A DNA stretch of 64,000 nt, from positions 8,711,875 through 8,775,874 of the forward strand of contig JABBOT010000010.1 in NCBI GenBank assembly GCA_016165875.1, given 5' to 3'. This document shows, piece after piece, positions 11,401-23,999 of the stretch; the stretch's first letter is position 1, and every line of letters begins with the position of its first letter. The DNA is from Acanthopleura granulata. Taxonomy: Eukaryota > Mollusca > Polyplacophora > Chitonida > Chitonidae. A program made the position numbers and the translations under genes. The notes below the pieces were generated by a model. The model was not told the origin of the DNA. It did not search any database and saw only the letters and a list, made by a program, of their open reading frames with translations.

Positions 11401-14400
11401 TGATATTGGGCACAGTGACCCTCAGTAAAAAAGGGATCCAGACTTTTGTGTGCGCCATACAGTGGTATTGGTTACAATGAGTGTCAGTAACAATGGTATT
11501 CCGACTTCTGTGTGCGCTATACAGTGGTATTGGGAACACTGAGCGTCGGTAACAATGGGATCCGGACTTCTGTGTGCGGCATACTGTGATATTAGGCACA
11601 GTGACCCTCAGGAAAAATGGGATCCAGACTTCTTTGTGACACATTTATTAACTTTAGTGAGAGTGAACGAACCAGAAGTTTAAAAATCATCTATCGTGTT
11701 AGGACAAAAGTGTGTGACGCCCTGATTATATATAACCTACGCACCAGGATATGAGCGTGGAAATGCACTATATATATTTACCGTAGGCATTAGCTTTGTG
11801 GGGGAAATAAAACCTCTTTCAGAGCAAGTCCGGGTTGGTATTGGTTACAGTGAGTGTCAGTAACAATGGTATTCCGACTTCTGTGTGCGCTATACAGTGA
11901 TATTGGTTACAATGAGTGTCAGTAACATTGGGATCCGGACTTCTGTGTGCGGCATACTGTGATATTGGGCACAGTGACCCTCAGGAAAAATGGGATCCAG
12001 ACTTCTGTGTGCGCTATACAGTGATATTGGGAACACTGAGCGTCGGTAACAATGGGATCCGGACTTCTGTGTGCGGCATACTGTGATATTGGGCACAGTG
12101 ACCCTCAGGAAAAATGGGATCCAGACTTTTGTGTGCGCCATACAGTGATATTGGTTACAATGAGTGTCAGTAACAATGGGATCCGGACTTCTGTGTGCGG
12201 CATACTGTGATATTGGGCACAGTGACCCTCAGGAAAAATGGGATCCAGACTTTTGTGTGCGCCATACAGAGATATTGGTTACAATGAGTGTCAGTAACAT
12301 TGGGATCCGGACTTCTGTGTGCGGCATACTGTGATATTGGGCACAGTGACCCTCAGGAAAAGTGGGATCCGGACTTCTGTGTGCGCTATACAGTGGTATT
12401 GGGAACACTGAGCGTCAGTAACAATGGGATTCCGACTTCAGTGTGCATCATACAGTGGTATTGGGGACCCTGAGCATTTCATTTTTACCTAATTCTACAT
12501 GCCGTGGAACCGGCGGGCGGGGGGGGGGGGTGTAAATTACTACTTCAAATCACTTGCATGTAGGATGAATTCCTAAAAGATGACACGAGGCTGGACGGTT
12601 AGGTGTGTCCATTTGACAAATATCACTCGGCCTTAACAACTCTGTTTTTTGCTCTTCATGCAGTAATGTTGTATCTTGTATTCCCACACAAACCCGTATT
12701 GTACTAATGGAGTAAGAACCTGGCCATTTTGTATAGTTTTAATGTTTTAACGTCACTGCATCTTCCCCCGCAATTCTACTTAAGCCATGGTGCTTTTTGT
12801 GAATTTTTACTATTTAAGCATTTACATGAACGATTTCGATAAAAACAAACCCTGTGTAAACAAGAGGCCCGATTTCAGCGGTAACGTGTGACCATTTGTC
12901 AACCACCACACTGTCGTCAATGCTCAGGTTTTACTCTCTATACTGTGGTCCTTCATACTATACTACACTATTGTGAACACTGATTGTCGGTTACAAATAG
13001 GATCCTAAGTCGAGTCACGTTACAATTCTCCTCTATGACGCTGCAATTCTGACGAAATGACTGTGTAAACGTGGACAATGACAAGAGAAAACGGAATACC
13101 ACAAGCAAGTGATTCGTCGTTGTATTGGACTGTGGCTACGAGGGTGTAACAACTTTTGCATCATACTCAAATTGCCTGTCTTTGTGACGCTGGCTTACCG
13201 CCTGCATTTATTAACTACAGTGAGAGTGAACGAACCAGAAGTTTAAAAATCATCTAACGTGTTAGGACAAAAGTGTGTGACGCCCTGATTATATATAACC
13301 TACGCACCAGGATATGAGCGTGGAAATGCACTATATATATTTACCGTAGGCATTAGCTTTGTGGGGGAAATAAAACCTCTTTCAGCGCAAGTCCGGGTTG
13401 TGTAACAATGCGCTGACCACTGACTGACGCCTAACTAAAGCCGAGCAGGAAAGCTGCCGCGTACCTGTTCTGTGAGGGAACACCTGGGCCAGACAGACGT
13501 GTGCTTAGCACGTGCTCCACACTTTAAAAGTTGAACTCAAATTAACGGCTAAAGTAAAATGTGTATCTGACGTTAAACTGAAAACCAGCGTTGCGTGTTA
13601 ATATTAATGCAAAATAGATTGTTTTATAGCATTTTATGTAAAATTTCGTTCATGGACGACTTGCCCTCACAATTCCGGATAGATCACCTACACGCGTAGT
13701 CTTTAGGAGCGGCATTGGGCTTGAAGCCTCAATGTAGACTACACCTCGTGTTTAAAAGGTCGATGTTATCTACATCTTGCGTTAAATCAGACAATCTAAT
13801 GTTAAAATGGTCAATGTCATCTATATTCCGTAAATAAATTTAAAAGGTCAGTATGAAGGCTATATCCCAAGTTAAAAAGGTTAAAATTTTTACACCCCTC
13901 GTCGACAAGTTCATTGCACTGAAGTCATGTTCAAGCGATGTATAAAAGAATGAGCTCGGTGTACGAAGTAGCACAATTGTTGTCCTTTCCTTTCTTTAAG
14001 CCTGTTTATGATCTCCAGCCTGGGGGCTTATACCTTAAAATACAAAACAATTAAAATATTTTTCATACAATATTATTTTTTTTTACAATACTGATTGTGC
14101 TGTGGGGAAAAACATATGGTTATCACACACCTAAACGGTGCATTCTATCTAACTAAAACAAGAGTGCCCTAATTAAAATGTTTGTAACATCTGGTGCATG
14201 ATTATACACAGCACTTTAAAAGGAGCATACATGCGTGTCTGTGCATGTAGATAGGCCTACATGTATGCCAATGTGAACAAACGTGGAGATTTTCATAATG
14301 CTTAATATGTGAGCAGTGAAGATCACGACAAAGGTTATAATTTTGACTTTCTCCGGTTGGAATGTTTTCACCTGTATACAGAGTTACATAGTGGAAGAGC

Positions 14401-15477
14401 TCTAAATTACCATGCACAGCAGTATGATAGGCCAGCATATACATTACGATACACAAATGGCAGTACTCTCGGAAGGGGGGGGAGGGGGCAGGGCGCACAT
14501 TACCACGCACTATATACATGTCGGTCTTTTTTGTGATTGTTCTTTATCGCTGACTGCATGGCTCTTGGACGCGCACATACATGCCAGTATGTTGCCTTGT
14601 CATATACGTTGTTGGTGTATTGTGAACATAGTGACATCTGATAACAGTAGGCTATAAATGCCAGCTGTACGATCAGTGGAAAACGCATCCATTATGAAAT
14701 AGGGTGTTGTTCATTTCGATCCACGTGTGTCCATGGTCCCATATGTCTATCTTATATAGTCCTTTTTTTATATGAGTGAATGACACACATGTATCATTCG
14801 CATTTCAACAGCGTTTGTAGTGCAAGGGCAAACATGTTGCATGACATGCAATAGGAAATCCCGCATCCAACAATCAACTTGTGCATTCCTTCTCCTGTCG
14901 TGTAACATTTCGTTTTCATGTTCGCTGAACTGGTGTTTATAATGTTTTATGTGTGTTTATATATGTGTGTACAATTAACGTTGTATATATTTACAAACTA
15001 TGAAATGGGAGCGATTAACTGAAATCGCGTTGAAGAAGTTGTGGGAATATGCATTTACCATACTTGCTCATCACCTATTTCATTAACACAGATTTTAGAA
15101 CTTGATGACGAGAAATGTTTTTAGGCTGAGTTTGGATTTATCAGACCTCACGCGGACCACACATGCATGTAATGAGGGTTGACTCATGATGAGAACATGC
15201 AGTATTTCCGCAGAACTTCAACTTCCGTGTGTCCGCATCTTACCTGGTGTCCGAACTGGTTGCAGGGAAACCCCAGGATAACCAGCTTATCCCCGAACTT
15301 GGAGACCAGCTCGTTCATCTGGGTGAAGTCCCTGACGGTCGTGCCTCAGAGCGAGGCCACGTTCTCGACAAGCACCACGCGGCCCTTCAGCTTGTTAAAG
15401 CTCAGCATCTCTCCATCCAATTTCAGCGCTGACAACTCGAAAAAATTCTGTATCTTCACCGGGCTACGCACTGCCAT
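8419..15477 (-). CDS. Selenocysteine-containing glutathione peroxidase (GPX1/2-like)
   Basis: Two coding exons, complement(15244-15477) and complement(8419-8784), joined through GT-AG across a 6.46 kb intron in frame at GHQ|ENAK. They encode 199 residues if the in-frame TGA at 15346-15348 is read as selenocysteine. The Sec sits at residue 44 in VENVASL-U-GTT, the classic GPX active site. The rest of the tetrad is visible: Gln74 in FPCNQFGHQ, and Trp156-Asn157 in [16 protein letters not shown] enzymes reduce hydrogen and organic peroxides with glutathione, mostly in the cytosol. Length and the retained oligomer-loop region (LPYPSDD, W146-D-P) fit the tetrameric GPX1/2 group better than GPX4. 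The start at 15477 is the first in-frame ATG after an in-frame stop in the spliced leader. No convincing SECIS element was found by eye. Confidence 0.95.
10009..12475. repeat. 62-bp minisatellite with higher-order structure, in GPX intron
   Basis: Roughly 36 copies of a 62-bp unit, with occasional 61-63 bp lengths, carrying 'gggatccggacttctgtgtg' and 'gcatacagtgatattgg'. From about 10.5 kb two subtypes alternate: one with 'cacagtgaccctcagg', one with 'ttacaatgagtgtcag'. This gives ~124-bp higher-order dimers. Most units contain GGATCC. A 196-bp non-repeat block interrupts it at 11642-11837. An isolated decayed unit sits at 12971-13003. Long chance ORFs occur on both strands because the unit has few stops. 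Confidence 0.95.
11642..11837 (+). repeat. 196-bp duplicated block, copy 1 (inside the minisatellite)
   Basis: Nearly identical, with about 4-5 mismatches and no length change, to 13205-13400. It runs from 'catttattaacttt' to 'gcaagtccgggttg'. Copy 1 is embedded between 62-bp units; copy 2 stands about 0.7 kb beyond the array. Confidence 0.93.
13205..13400 (+). repeat. 196-bp duplicated block, copy 2
   Basis: Partner of 11642-11837 in the same orientation, 1.56 kb away. Its left flank ('gtctttgtgacgc') resembles the bases just before copy 1 ('cttctttgtgac'), so the duplication may have started slightly further left. Confidence 0.93.
13727..13905. repeat. Short degenerate repeat, ~45-50 bp period, in GPX intron
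   Basis: Three to four weak copies of a 'gttaaaaggtcaatgtcatc' type unit. The rest of the intron (8785-10008 and 12500-15243) shows no exon, gene or further recognisable element apart from this and the blocks listed. Confidence 0.45.
15346..15348 (-). other. Selenocysteine TGA codon in GPX
   Basis: The reading frame ends in VENVASL, then TGA, and continues with [18 protein letters not shown] to the splice donor. In GPX families this position is selenocysteine or cysteine, so recoding is the only sensible reading. Confidence 0.95.
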
Positions 15478-15950
15478 CTTGCTGCCGCCGCTGTTACTCA
15501 ATTGTTTCTGCGATATCCTGCTCGATATCTCTCTCGATACAGGCGTAATAGCTGTAAGAGAAAAGCACAGGTACTTGAGACATCTATGTATACCGGTAAA
15601 TGTAGACATGTCCCAGGTTATGACAAAAGTAAAGTCTGTAGACCTACCGTTAGTGTGAAGACCTGTGTGGCTCTGGGTTACAGGTACATCTGCACCCGTG
15701 CCCGGAACAGTGCCTAGCCGATTTAGAGAGCTCGATATTATGTGCAGATACGTGACCGGGAAGGCAAGGTTATGGACAGGTTAGGGATATAAACTCAGGT
15801 AGACAGAAGTAAGACAGAAGACGCCATATAGATAGCAGCTTAGACAAAGACAAGAACGTACCTGCTGTGAGCCTGTTGTCAGCACAGTGAGAAGATCGTG
15901 TGTGCTATGCGGAGTTCGGTGTGTGACTGACCCGTCTCACAATCATGTCA
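15478..15950 (-). promoter_or_regulatory. GPX 5' UTR: leader exon and intron
   Basis: The coding exon extends 5' to an acceptor at 15552-15553 (minus strand TTCTCTTACAG). A strong donor, CAGCAG|GTACGT, ends an upstream noncoding exon at 15862. The spliced leader has an in-frame stop (TAG) and no in-frame ATG before 15477. A CRE-like half site (minus strand TGATGTCATT) lies near 16000. The transcription start is not visible. Confidence 0.6.
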
Positions 15951-17419
15951 ACCGCTTCGTATAACGGTACCGGATAAAGGAAAATCCGGCCTCAATGACA
16001 TCACACCAAATACCCGGACATTCAAGATTTAACTCAACAGAGGTCCACTCGTCATCTAGAGGTCATTGACATTAGATTCTAGTCTGCATTATACAAACCG
16101 GGTTTTAAGCCTATATATAGAGACTAATTTTTTTGTGTGTACATGCTGTTCACTATATACTTTTTATGTACAAAAGTTTTTAGTTCCTTGAAAAGCACTG
16201 GAGATATATACGTATACACATGTATATTGCTTCCTTGACTCCTAGTTTATAAGGCCAATGATATGGAAAGATCTAAGGAAACAGTGCCGACAGGAAAGAG
16301 AATCTCGACCGAGGCCTGAACCGCCAACACCACTCGTTGTATACAGTCTATAATAGGGTAAATCATGGTGAAGTGCAATGTAGTTTATCACAACATTTGA
16401 CTATTTCTATTTGATCGTTGTTCAACGCCATACTCAAGCATTCCAGTGATGGCCAGTTTTATGTGGGGAGCAAACCAGTATACCTTTACCAATGTCAAAT
16501 TTTCTCACATGTGACGGTCTAAGCATGGATCCCACTGGTATGCATAGGTGACCTTTGTCACAATATGTTGAAGTAAAACAGGTTTCATCTCTCTGTAACA
16601 AATTTGTGTATTAGATACAACTTTTTTTAAACATACATTGTCAATAATGCGGATAAGGGCTGGTATATATGTATGTCGCATGAGTAGCACTCATCCGATA
16701 AATACTTTCTTTTCGTGATAAATTCTTTACTAGCTAATCTGATAAGTTTAGGAAGAGATTAACTTAAAGTAGGTTAATTAGAAAGGCCATTATACGTGTC
16801 TAAATGTATACACTGCTAGTGTGCCAATAAAACCGTGTTTTACGGTCAAGAATTGCTATACAATCTGAAATATATATAAGTAAAGAATATCCTACCCATT
16901 TATCTGTAGTCTTGGTAATAGTACACCACATTTCATAAACCCTGTATGTTTACTGGGTTTTGTATTTAACGTGTTTTTATGCATCACATTAATGGCGCAA
17001 GTCTTCAAGATGACTTTACTGGGTTTGTTTCCCGTTGCATCATTAACTGTCCGGGGAGCCTGAAGTGAACACTGTGTTCAGCGAATGCTATCACCATGGG
17101 GACAGCTATGTACATCCGCATTCTTACATGACACTCATTACTCAGTGTAACATTTGGCCTCTTCACCTTCGCACTAATTAATCCCCACAGTTGTTGAGCC
17201 TGTGTATGCAGGTAGAGCATGGCTTAAGTGATCCTATACATGTTGGGTTATCACTCAACTTTATTCCAGTAGGCCTAAACCAGATATAAATTTCTCGAAA
17301 CAGACGGGTGCATTTTGTGAAAAATTTGAGCATAATGGAGGATTGGGATATTTGTTGATTTCATCGTTGTTTAATTCCAGCCATACTCCAAATTTCGTTG
17401 TTGATTTTCGGCTTTGTGT

Positions 17420-18390
17420 GGGCATGGAAGAAAAAATGGGAGTTCCTCGACAGGGAAGAGCGGGCGTGGAAGAACTATGTGTAATCAATCGCCAGGGAAG
17501 TGGGCGTGGAAGAACTATGTGTAATCTCCTCGCCAGGGAAGAGTGGACGTGGAAGAACTATGTGTAATCACCTCGTCAGGGAAGTGGGCGTGGAAGAAGT
17601 CTGCGTAATCACCTCGTCAGGGAAGTGGGCGTGGAAGAACTGTGTGTAATCTCCTAGCCATGGAAGAGTAGACGTGGAAGAACTATGTGTAATCACCTCC
17701 CCAGGGAAGTGGGCGTGGAAGAAGTGTGTGTAATAACCTGGCCAGGGAAGAGTGTTCGTGGAAGAACTATGTGTAATCACCTCGCCAGGGAAGACTGGGC
17801 GTGGAAGAAGTGTGTGTAATCAGCTCGCCAGGGAAGAGTGGACGTAGAAGAACTATGTGTAATCACCTCGCCAAGGAGGAATGGGCGTGGAAGAACTGTG
17901 TGTGTTCACATCGCCAGGGAAGAGTAGGAGTGGAAGAACTACATGCATTCTCCTCGCCAGGGAAGAGTGGGCGTGGAAGAACTGTGTGTAATCACCTCGC
18001 CAAGGAAGAGTGGGCGTGGAAGAACTGTGTGTAATCACCTCGCCAAGGAGGAATGGGCGTGGAAGAACTGTGTGTGTTCACATCGCCAGGGAAGAGTAGG
18101 AGTGGAAGAACTACATGCATTCTCCTCGCCAGGGAAGAGTGGGCGTGGAAGAACTATATGTAATCACCTCGCCAGGGAGGAGTGGGCGTGGAAGAATTAT
18201 GTGTAATCTCCTCGCCAGGGATGTGGGCATGGAAGAATTGTGTGTCTTCACATCGCCAGGGAAGAGTGTGGGTCGAAGAACTAAGTTTAATCACCTCGCC
18301 AGGGAAGAGGACGTGAAAAAAACTATGTGTAATGATGTGGCCAAGGAAGAGTGGGCGTGGAGGAACGATGTGTTATCACCTCGCCAGGTT
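17420..18390. repeat. 43-bp minisatellite with higher-order duplication
   Basis: About 22 copies of a 43-bp unit (some 40 bp) made of 'cgtggaagaactatgtgtaa' and 'tcacctcgccagggaagagt'. A block around 17880-18000 is repeated almost exactly 172 bp (4 x 43) later at about 18052-18170, including the unusual units 'gtgttcacatcgcc' and 'ctacatgcattctcctc'. Intergenic, between the GPX 5' end and the PLB1-like 3' end. ORFs within it are repeat artefacts. Confidence 0.94.
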
Positions 18391-18456
18391 TACCTGAGAC
18401 AAACCGTGGCCAAAGCCGCGTGTTTGGAATCTGTACTTACCCCTCAGATTATTTAG

Positions 18457-18626
18457 ACGTGTGTGAAGTTGGCTCGCAGTTCACAGTTAGCAGTTTACAG
18501 TTCAGAAGGGGACATTCCTTATTTTCCGGTCAATTATAACTAGAGATTAAGCCTTAAGAAACAGGCGCAGAGATCTCACACTCGTGAACTGTGAACTGTT
18601 AACTGCGGGCCAACTTCACATACACG
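18457..18626. repeat. Foldback/MITE-like element with ~45-bp inverted arms
   Basis: Left arm 18457-18505 (acgtgtgtgaagttggctcg, then cagttcacagttagcag) is the inverted, imperfect partner of 18581-18626 (cgtgaactgtgaactgttaa, then ctgcgggccaacttcacata). The arms enclose about 75 bp with no coding potential. It lies directly beside the 43-bp array. Confidence 0.75.
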
Positions 18627-19499
18627 TTCTTTTTAGCTGCTAAACATGCTCCTATTGCTATATTTCAGCGTTCACCATGAATATAGGCTATATGTGGTAC
18701 TACATCTATACACCTGTGGTAAACATGGAAATATAACAGCTAATGTACGTGGGTTTGGCAGCGAATAAAAATCTGTAACGACGTTGTGCTATGCTGTTCA
18801 ATACGACTCAAGAACCTCACTGGTTTTCCGTATATATAATTTACTGTAAAAAAAATGTAACAATCATGAAAAACATACATGTATTTGCAATCTACTTGAA
18901 GGGATTTTCACGCGATGCGCTCTTTACGTAAGGAGGCGATGTCCTCCTTTAAGGTCGGACTCGTGCTACTCTGTTTCGCTGTTATCCATGGAGGGTGAAA
19001 TAAGAGCAACAACTATGGTATGAAGGTAGTGAATGGTCAAAACGTACATGTTGAAATCCGAACTTGTCAATTAACCTTAGTTAGCGTTTTAACCTAAATG
19101 TTCATGTAAAGGCTCATATGTAGCAACTTACACCTGTGGCATGTAGCAACGTGACCATGCCTTCAGCAGAATATCAAAGCGGTATCTACAGTTACCATCT
19201 CATTGATCGTTCGATAGCGCTGGATCACTGAAACGTGTACACCACGCGTGGAAGTCCTTCCTTTTTTAACATACTTCCCCAGCTTCCCCAGACTACATAC
19301 AGGGGAATTTGTAGGTTGCATATTCCCGGTCTCACTGTTCGTGGCATCTTGGCTACAGTAAGTGGCCGACAACGTTCTTGGGGCCATATCACGAACGCCT
19401 TACGTTCGCTGAAGACAACTTGTCTCCTAAATGTATATCTGTATATCTGTATATCATACGTGGCAAAGTTCGTCAGTATAACTTGCCAAAGGGTAGTGG

Positions 19500-19605
19500 T
19501 TTATTACGCCGGACACTCCAATTTCCCTCACCCATACAATGAACTTGCCGCCATCGTATAAGTGAAAAGGCCTTGAGTTTGGCATTAAACAATCAAATAA
19601 TAAAT
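19500..19605 (+). mobile_element. Degenerate SINE 3' fragment (family A)
   Basis: Contains 'cttgccgccatcgtataagt', then 'gaaaaggccttgagtttggc' and 'attaaacaatcaaataataaa', matching the family A tail. The head is not recognisable. Confidence 0.6.
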
Positions 19606-21084
19606 ATATTGTATTCTTCGTTGTTTTTACGAGTACGTGCTTTGCAGTCTAAAATAATTTCAGCTACTGTTTGTTGAGGCTTGTTTGTTAAGTTTCCCAT
19701 AATGAACTACAGTAATCAAGAAATGACAAAATATAGCTATACTATTTTCCCCATAATCATTCAAGTGTAAAGTTGGAGAATTTCAAACTGTATTCTACAG
19801 ATCAAAAATGTAAACCATTTTGGATCACATACATATCGGTGACATATGTCCAGGGTTCTTTTTGCGCGCCCTAGGCATACACGTACATGTATGTACTAAG
19901 AGTACAGTTTCCATCTTATCTTTGCTCAGCGTGTTGAAGTGTCATGTATATACAGTGGGACTGGTACTGCTGGCCAGCAAAAAGTGCAATGCATCCCTGT
20001 GAATCGATAGAGCATGAGTCAGCACTGATCAGATCTGCCTGGAATACATGATGTCAGTGATCATTTATGGCAGGTGTATATCCAGGTGATTCAGGTGTCT
20101 TATATGCGTCACCATTTATACTAGTAGTTGATATTTAACAGGCATTACTTCACCTTCACCAGAACTGTACGTGATGCACAGGCTTAGGGACAGTGCAGGC
20201 AAACGAATGCCACCTATTTAATCAACGAAGTTGAACATGACATGCATTTCTCACGTTAAACATTTTTGACATTAGAACATTATCTTCTAATTTACTTGGA
20301 CAAAACAGTTACAGGAATCACAGGCTAGTGTGGCAAAGTTAAAATTCTGCAAGTAGAAAACGCTGGAATATGCAGATGACGAGAGCAACCTGGCTGATTG
20401 TAGGCTTTGGACGAAAAAAATAACTGCTCGTCATTTTGTAGAACTTTAAACGAAATGACGAATTATCACACCTTCTTACTTTTGATAAACACCATCGTTT
20501 CTAGACGGTTATCATTGTTGTTCCACTGATCTAGGAGTATGTTCGATTAAGGACTAAAGGATTAAAATTACATCCTGGCACTTGCGAATATTACCACGGT
20601 AACGCCCGATCAGAGCCCGAGAAATCACATGAAGGCATCTGGCAGAGATTGTTAATCAATGTAAATACACCACACGTTATGACACAGCGTTAATTGAAAC
20701 ATCGACGCTATATACAACAGCTTTAATTACGACACAGTGCTAATTGTAACAGAGACACTAAAAGACCACCTTCTTTCCATCAAAAGTTTCTGGGGGCTGA
20801 TGGATGAAAAGATCGATTCTATCACCCAAAGTCGAAACCTGTACCATTCTCAACGATAATGGGCATCAACTTGCGCACACACGTTCTAGCCCGTGACGAT
20901 TTGAAAATTGAGTCACTGGCACTCGATTTCATTGGTGTTTTACTTGTAAGAACATGGTGAGGAATATTTCTGTAACACGGCGTCCTATTCGTGACCACGT
21001 GACCTGTGTAATGCTGCACAGTCATACAGAACATCAGGATGTATCTGACAAACCTGGCGAAATACCATGCCAATAGTTTCTGTC

Positions 21085-21540
21085 TCGAATAGCAGATATA
21101 TTATCAGCATTACCACAGACACATAATCAACAATACCAGAAACACATCATCAGCATTACCAGAGGCACATCATCAGTATTACTAGAGACACATCATCAGC
21201 ATTACCACAAACACATCATCAGCATTACCAGAGGCACATCATCAGCATTAGCAGGCACACCATCATCATTACAACAGACAAATCATCAGTATTACCAAAA
21301 CACGTCATCAGCATTACCACAGATACATCATCTACATTGCCAGGGATATATCATCAGCATTATCAGACACATTATCATCATTACCACACACATCATCATC
21401 ATTACCATGGACAGAACATCTGCATTACCAGAGACACATCATCAGCATTACCAGATATACATGATTAGAATTACCCAGTATACACCATCAACATTACCAG
21501 AGACACAATATCAGCATAACCCGAGACATTATTATCAGCT
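21085..21540. repeat. ~23-bp minisatellite
   Basis: About 18 copies of 'acatcatcagcattaccaga' plus 'gac/ggc', drifting in sequence. The flanking intergenic DNA (18630-21080 and 21540-24000) holds no ORF with recognisable protein features. Confidence 0.9.
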
Positions 21541-23999
21541 AATTCATCCAATGAGTGTATCTTTGTGACACATGGTTTTAACTGAATGTATGTGTGACAT
21601 GCACCCAGTCCCTTCTTGGATAATATACAGGTCCGGGATGTTCTTAAACACACGCTCGCGAGTGCCTAATGGTAGTTGGAAGTATCTATCTATACATAAT
21701 CGTGATTCGAATGATGTTTGGAAATGGAAAAGGTCGTGTTAGAGCTGCTAATGATTTAGTTCGAATGAACAAATAACAATATTAATTACAAGACAGTACC
21801 ACCCTGTGTCAGTTATATACATACTGTAAATCTTCCTTAATTAAGAGGATGGAATTGTGAGAGCAAATTAAAACCCTAAGTGTAGTTACTTACATTTTAT
21901 GAAGCAATGGAGAGCCTTCGTGCAACGCCTTCACAACTAACTAACGCTCTCGATTACCTGGGCAAGAGGCTTCAGTTAAATGAGCCGTTGTCGATTTATA
22001 CCTGCCATGCACCTGTGTCGAAGGTATTCTCATAGCTGACCAATAACCACGGAATAGAGACGTGCACTAATACGATATATTGAGTCAAATACAAACAATG
22101 AATATGCATGAACGAAACTCTTGCACACTTACCCGTAACAAGATGGTGATCTGACTGTTTCTTATACAGTAGCAGCCGGTACAAGCTTGAGCAGCTGCTT
22201 TGGCCACAATGCATTAGTTTCCATGGTAACTAGCTTCAGATGAGTTTGATGCACAGGCTGATGTGGAAATGTTGGATCCGAGGCAATATCACAGCCAATT
22301 GATCATTAATTAACACTTATCTGTCAGGACAATGTCTGATGGACTGAGCACCCAATATTGTGTGGAAATAATTTGTCATTAAAAAAGCCGAAACTGTATA
22401 GGGTACACGTATTAAGACAGTCAGCTCTTGTAAGACAGACTATATGTATCGGTGTCAAATCAGTACACAAACACATTCGCTTTCATTTTATGAATGATTC
22501 ACGAAACCATCATCTCAACAGATTATTTATAATCCTGAGTTGATTTCAGTCAGTTGTTAATCATACGCATTCTCAATTAGCTCAAACGTCATAGCACAAC
22601 AGAGCGATACTGATGTGCAGGTTGCGTTCAGGCAAGGTCTATACCATATTCCAATCAGAAATACTCAAGGGCACACCCTCTATATCCAACTAAACAGATG
22701 ACGTGGGCGTAGTCGGACCAACCAAGGCACGCTTATTTCTCGAATAGAAACCCATACCCGACACTTTTGTATTGCATTTTGTCATAAAATACCTGTCATT
22801 TACTCCAAGAATCAGGCTATTGGTTTTTCATCTAGAACTACTGAATATATCTGTGCTTGATGGTGGACACAGAGGTGAATAACGGAAGAATTGCTCTGAC
22901 CGCTATATTACTAAGAGACAGCCTTGCGAATAGATTAATACAGCGTTCATGACATTCCTTTTGGGAATATTTCACCGAAACTTTCAGTAAATACTGTTCA
23001 TGCACGAAATCAAAAGATAAAACACGTCTTCTCAACCATACTGGCTTTATTTATTTATTTACTTTTTATTTTTGAATTATCTTTGAGCTTTTTGAAATGT
23101 ATATCAGCTATTTAACAGAGGGCAGTGAAATGGTAAGGGAAGGTAAGGAAAAACGTCAGTACCGTTTGATGTGGGTGATACTATCCATATGTGCACTGAG
23201 TACGATCGCTGAAAGGGAAACCGAAAGGACGCCAAGCCCTTAGCAATGACACGAGCTGTTTTGTTGGCTGTTATCAGAAATTCTGCGTAGCATAAAACTG
23301 TTAGTCCTTCATAACTGCATGCTACATTGAGCGCCAGTCTATTCAGCTCCCTCAATGCATACAATCTGTTGGTTATGCAATGGCTTATTTGTTTGTTTTT
23401 TTTTTTGGCGGGGGGGAACATTTGCTCAAATCAAAATAGTGGAACGTTTCCCGCTCAAACCTATAACGTTGAGTAGTCTGTAATTGTTAATGTCTGCCTA
23501 TGCCGTGGCACTGTTTGGGATACCACGTTATGTCGTATAAGCATGTATTTCAAAAGGACAACGGTCAATCCAGATTTGATCCCAGTACCATTCACTGGGC
23601 ATAAAATTAATGTATCCGCTGTATAGCATTCACATGTACGGATAGTTTCACACATGGAATTTGTCAACAGAGTAAAGCATAGAGTTATCTTCACAATTTT
23701 ATCAGTTTATTTCATACCAACGGTCTAACACAGTACATACCAAATCTATTCTGACTGACAGAAGCATTTCCCAGTAGGCTTACTGATTGTAAGTTTGCAA
23801 TAATAAATGTACATTTTCTCCAAAGATTTCAACTGATTTGTTTGTGACTTCTTCGCTGGAAGCCATTGTTTGGAATAACCATATAAACTAGCACACCCTA
23901 ATATCAGCCAAACAAATAATCTCTCTCAAAAAATGTGATCATTTCTGACCCGGAAGCTTAAGTGCTTCTCCATTATGGCCGGTATACAAATACAAAATC

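Noticed and set aside
10009..12475. CRISPR array
   Set aside because: Units are contiguous with no unique spacers, the host is an animal, and no cas gene is present. The same applies to the 23-, 36- and 43-bp arrays.
15346..15348. Premature stop making GPX a pseudogene
   Set aside because: The frame continues with conserved GPX sequence, splices correctly, and the stop is TGA exactly at the selenocysteine position.
17420..18456. ORFs of 60-113 codons in the 43-bp array
   Set aside because: Low-complexity repeat translation in several overlapping frames at once; no protein family features.
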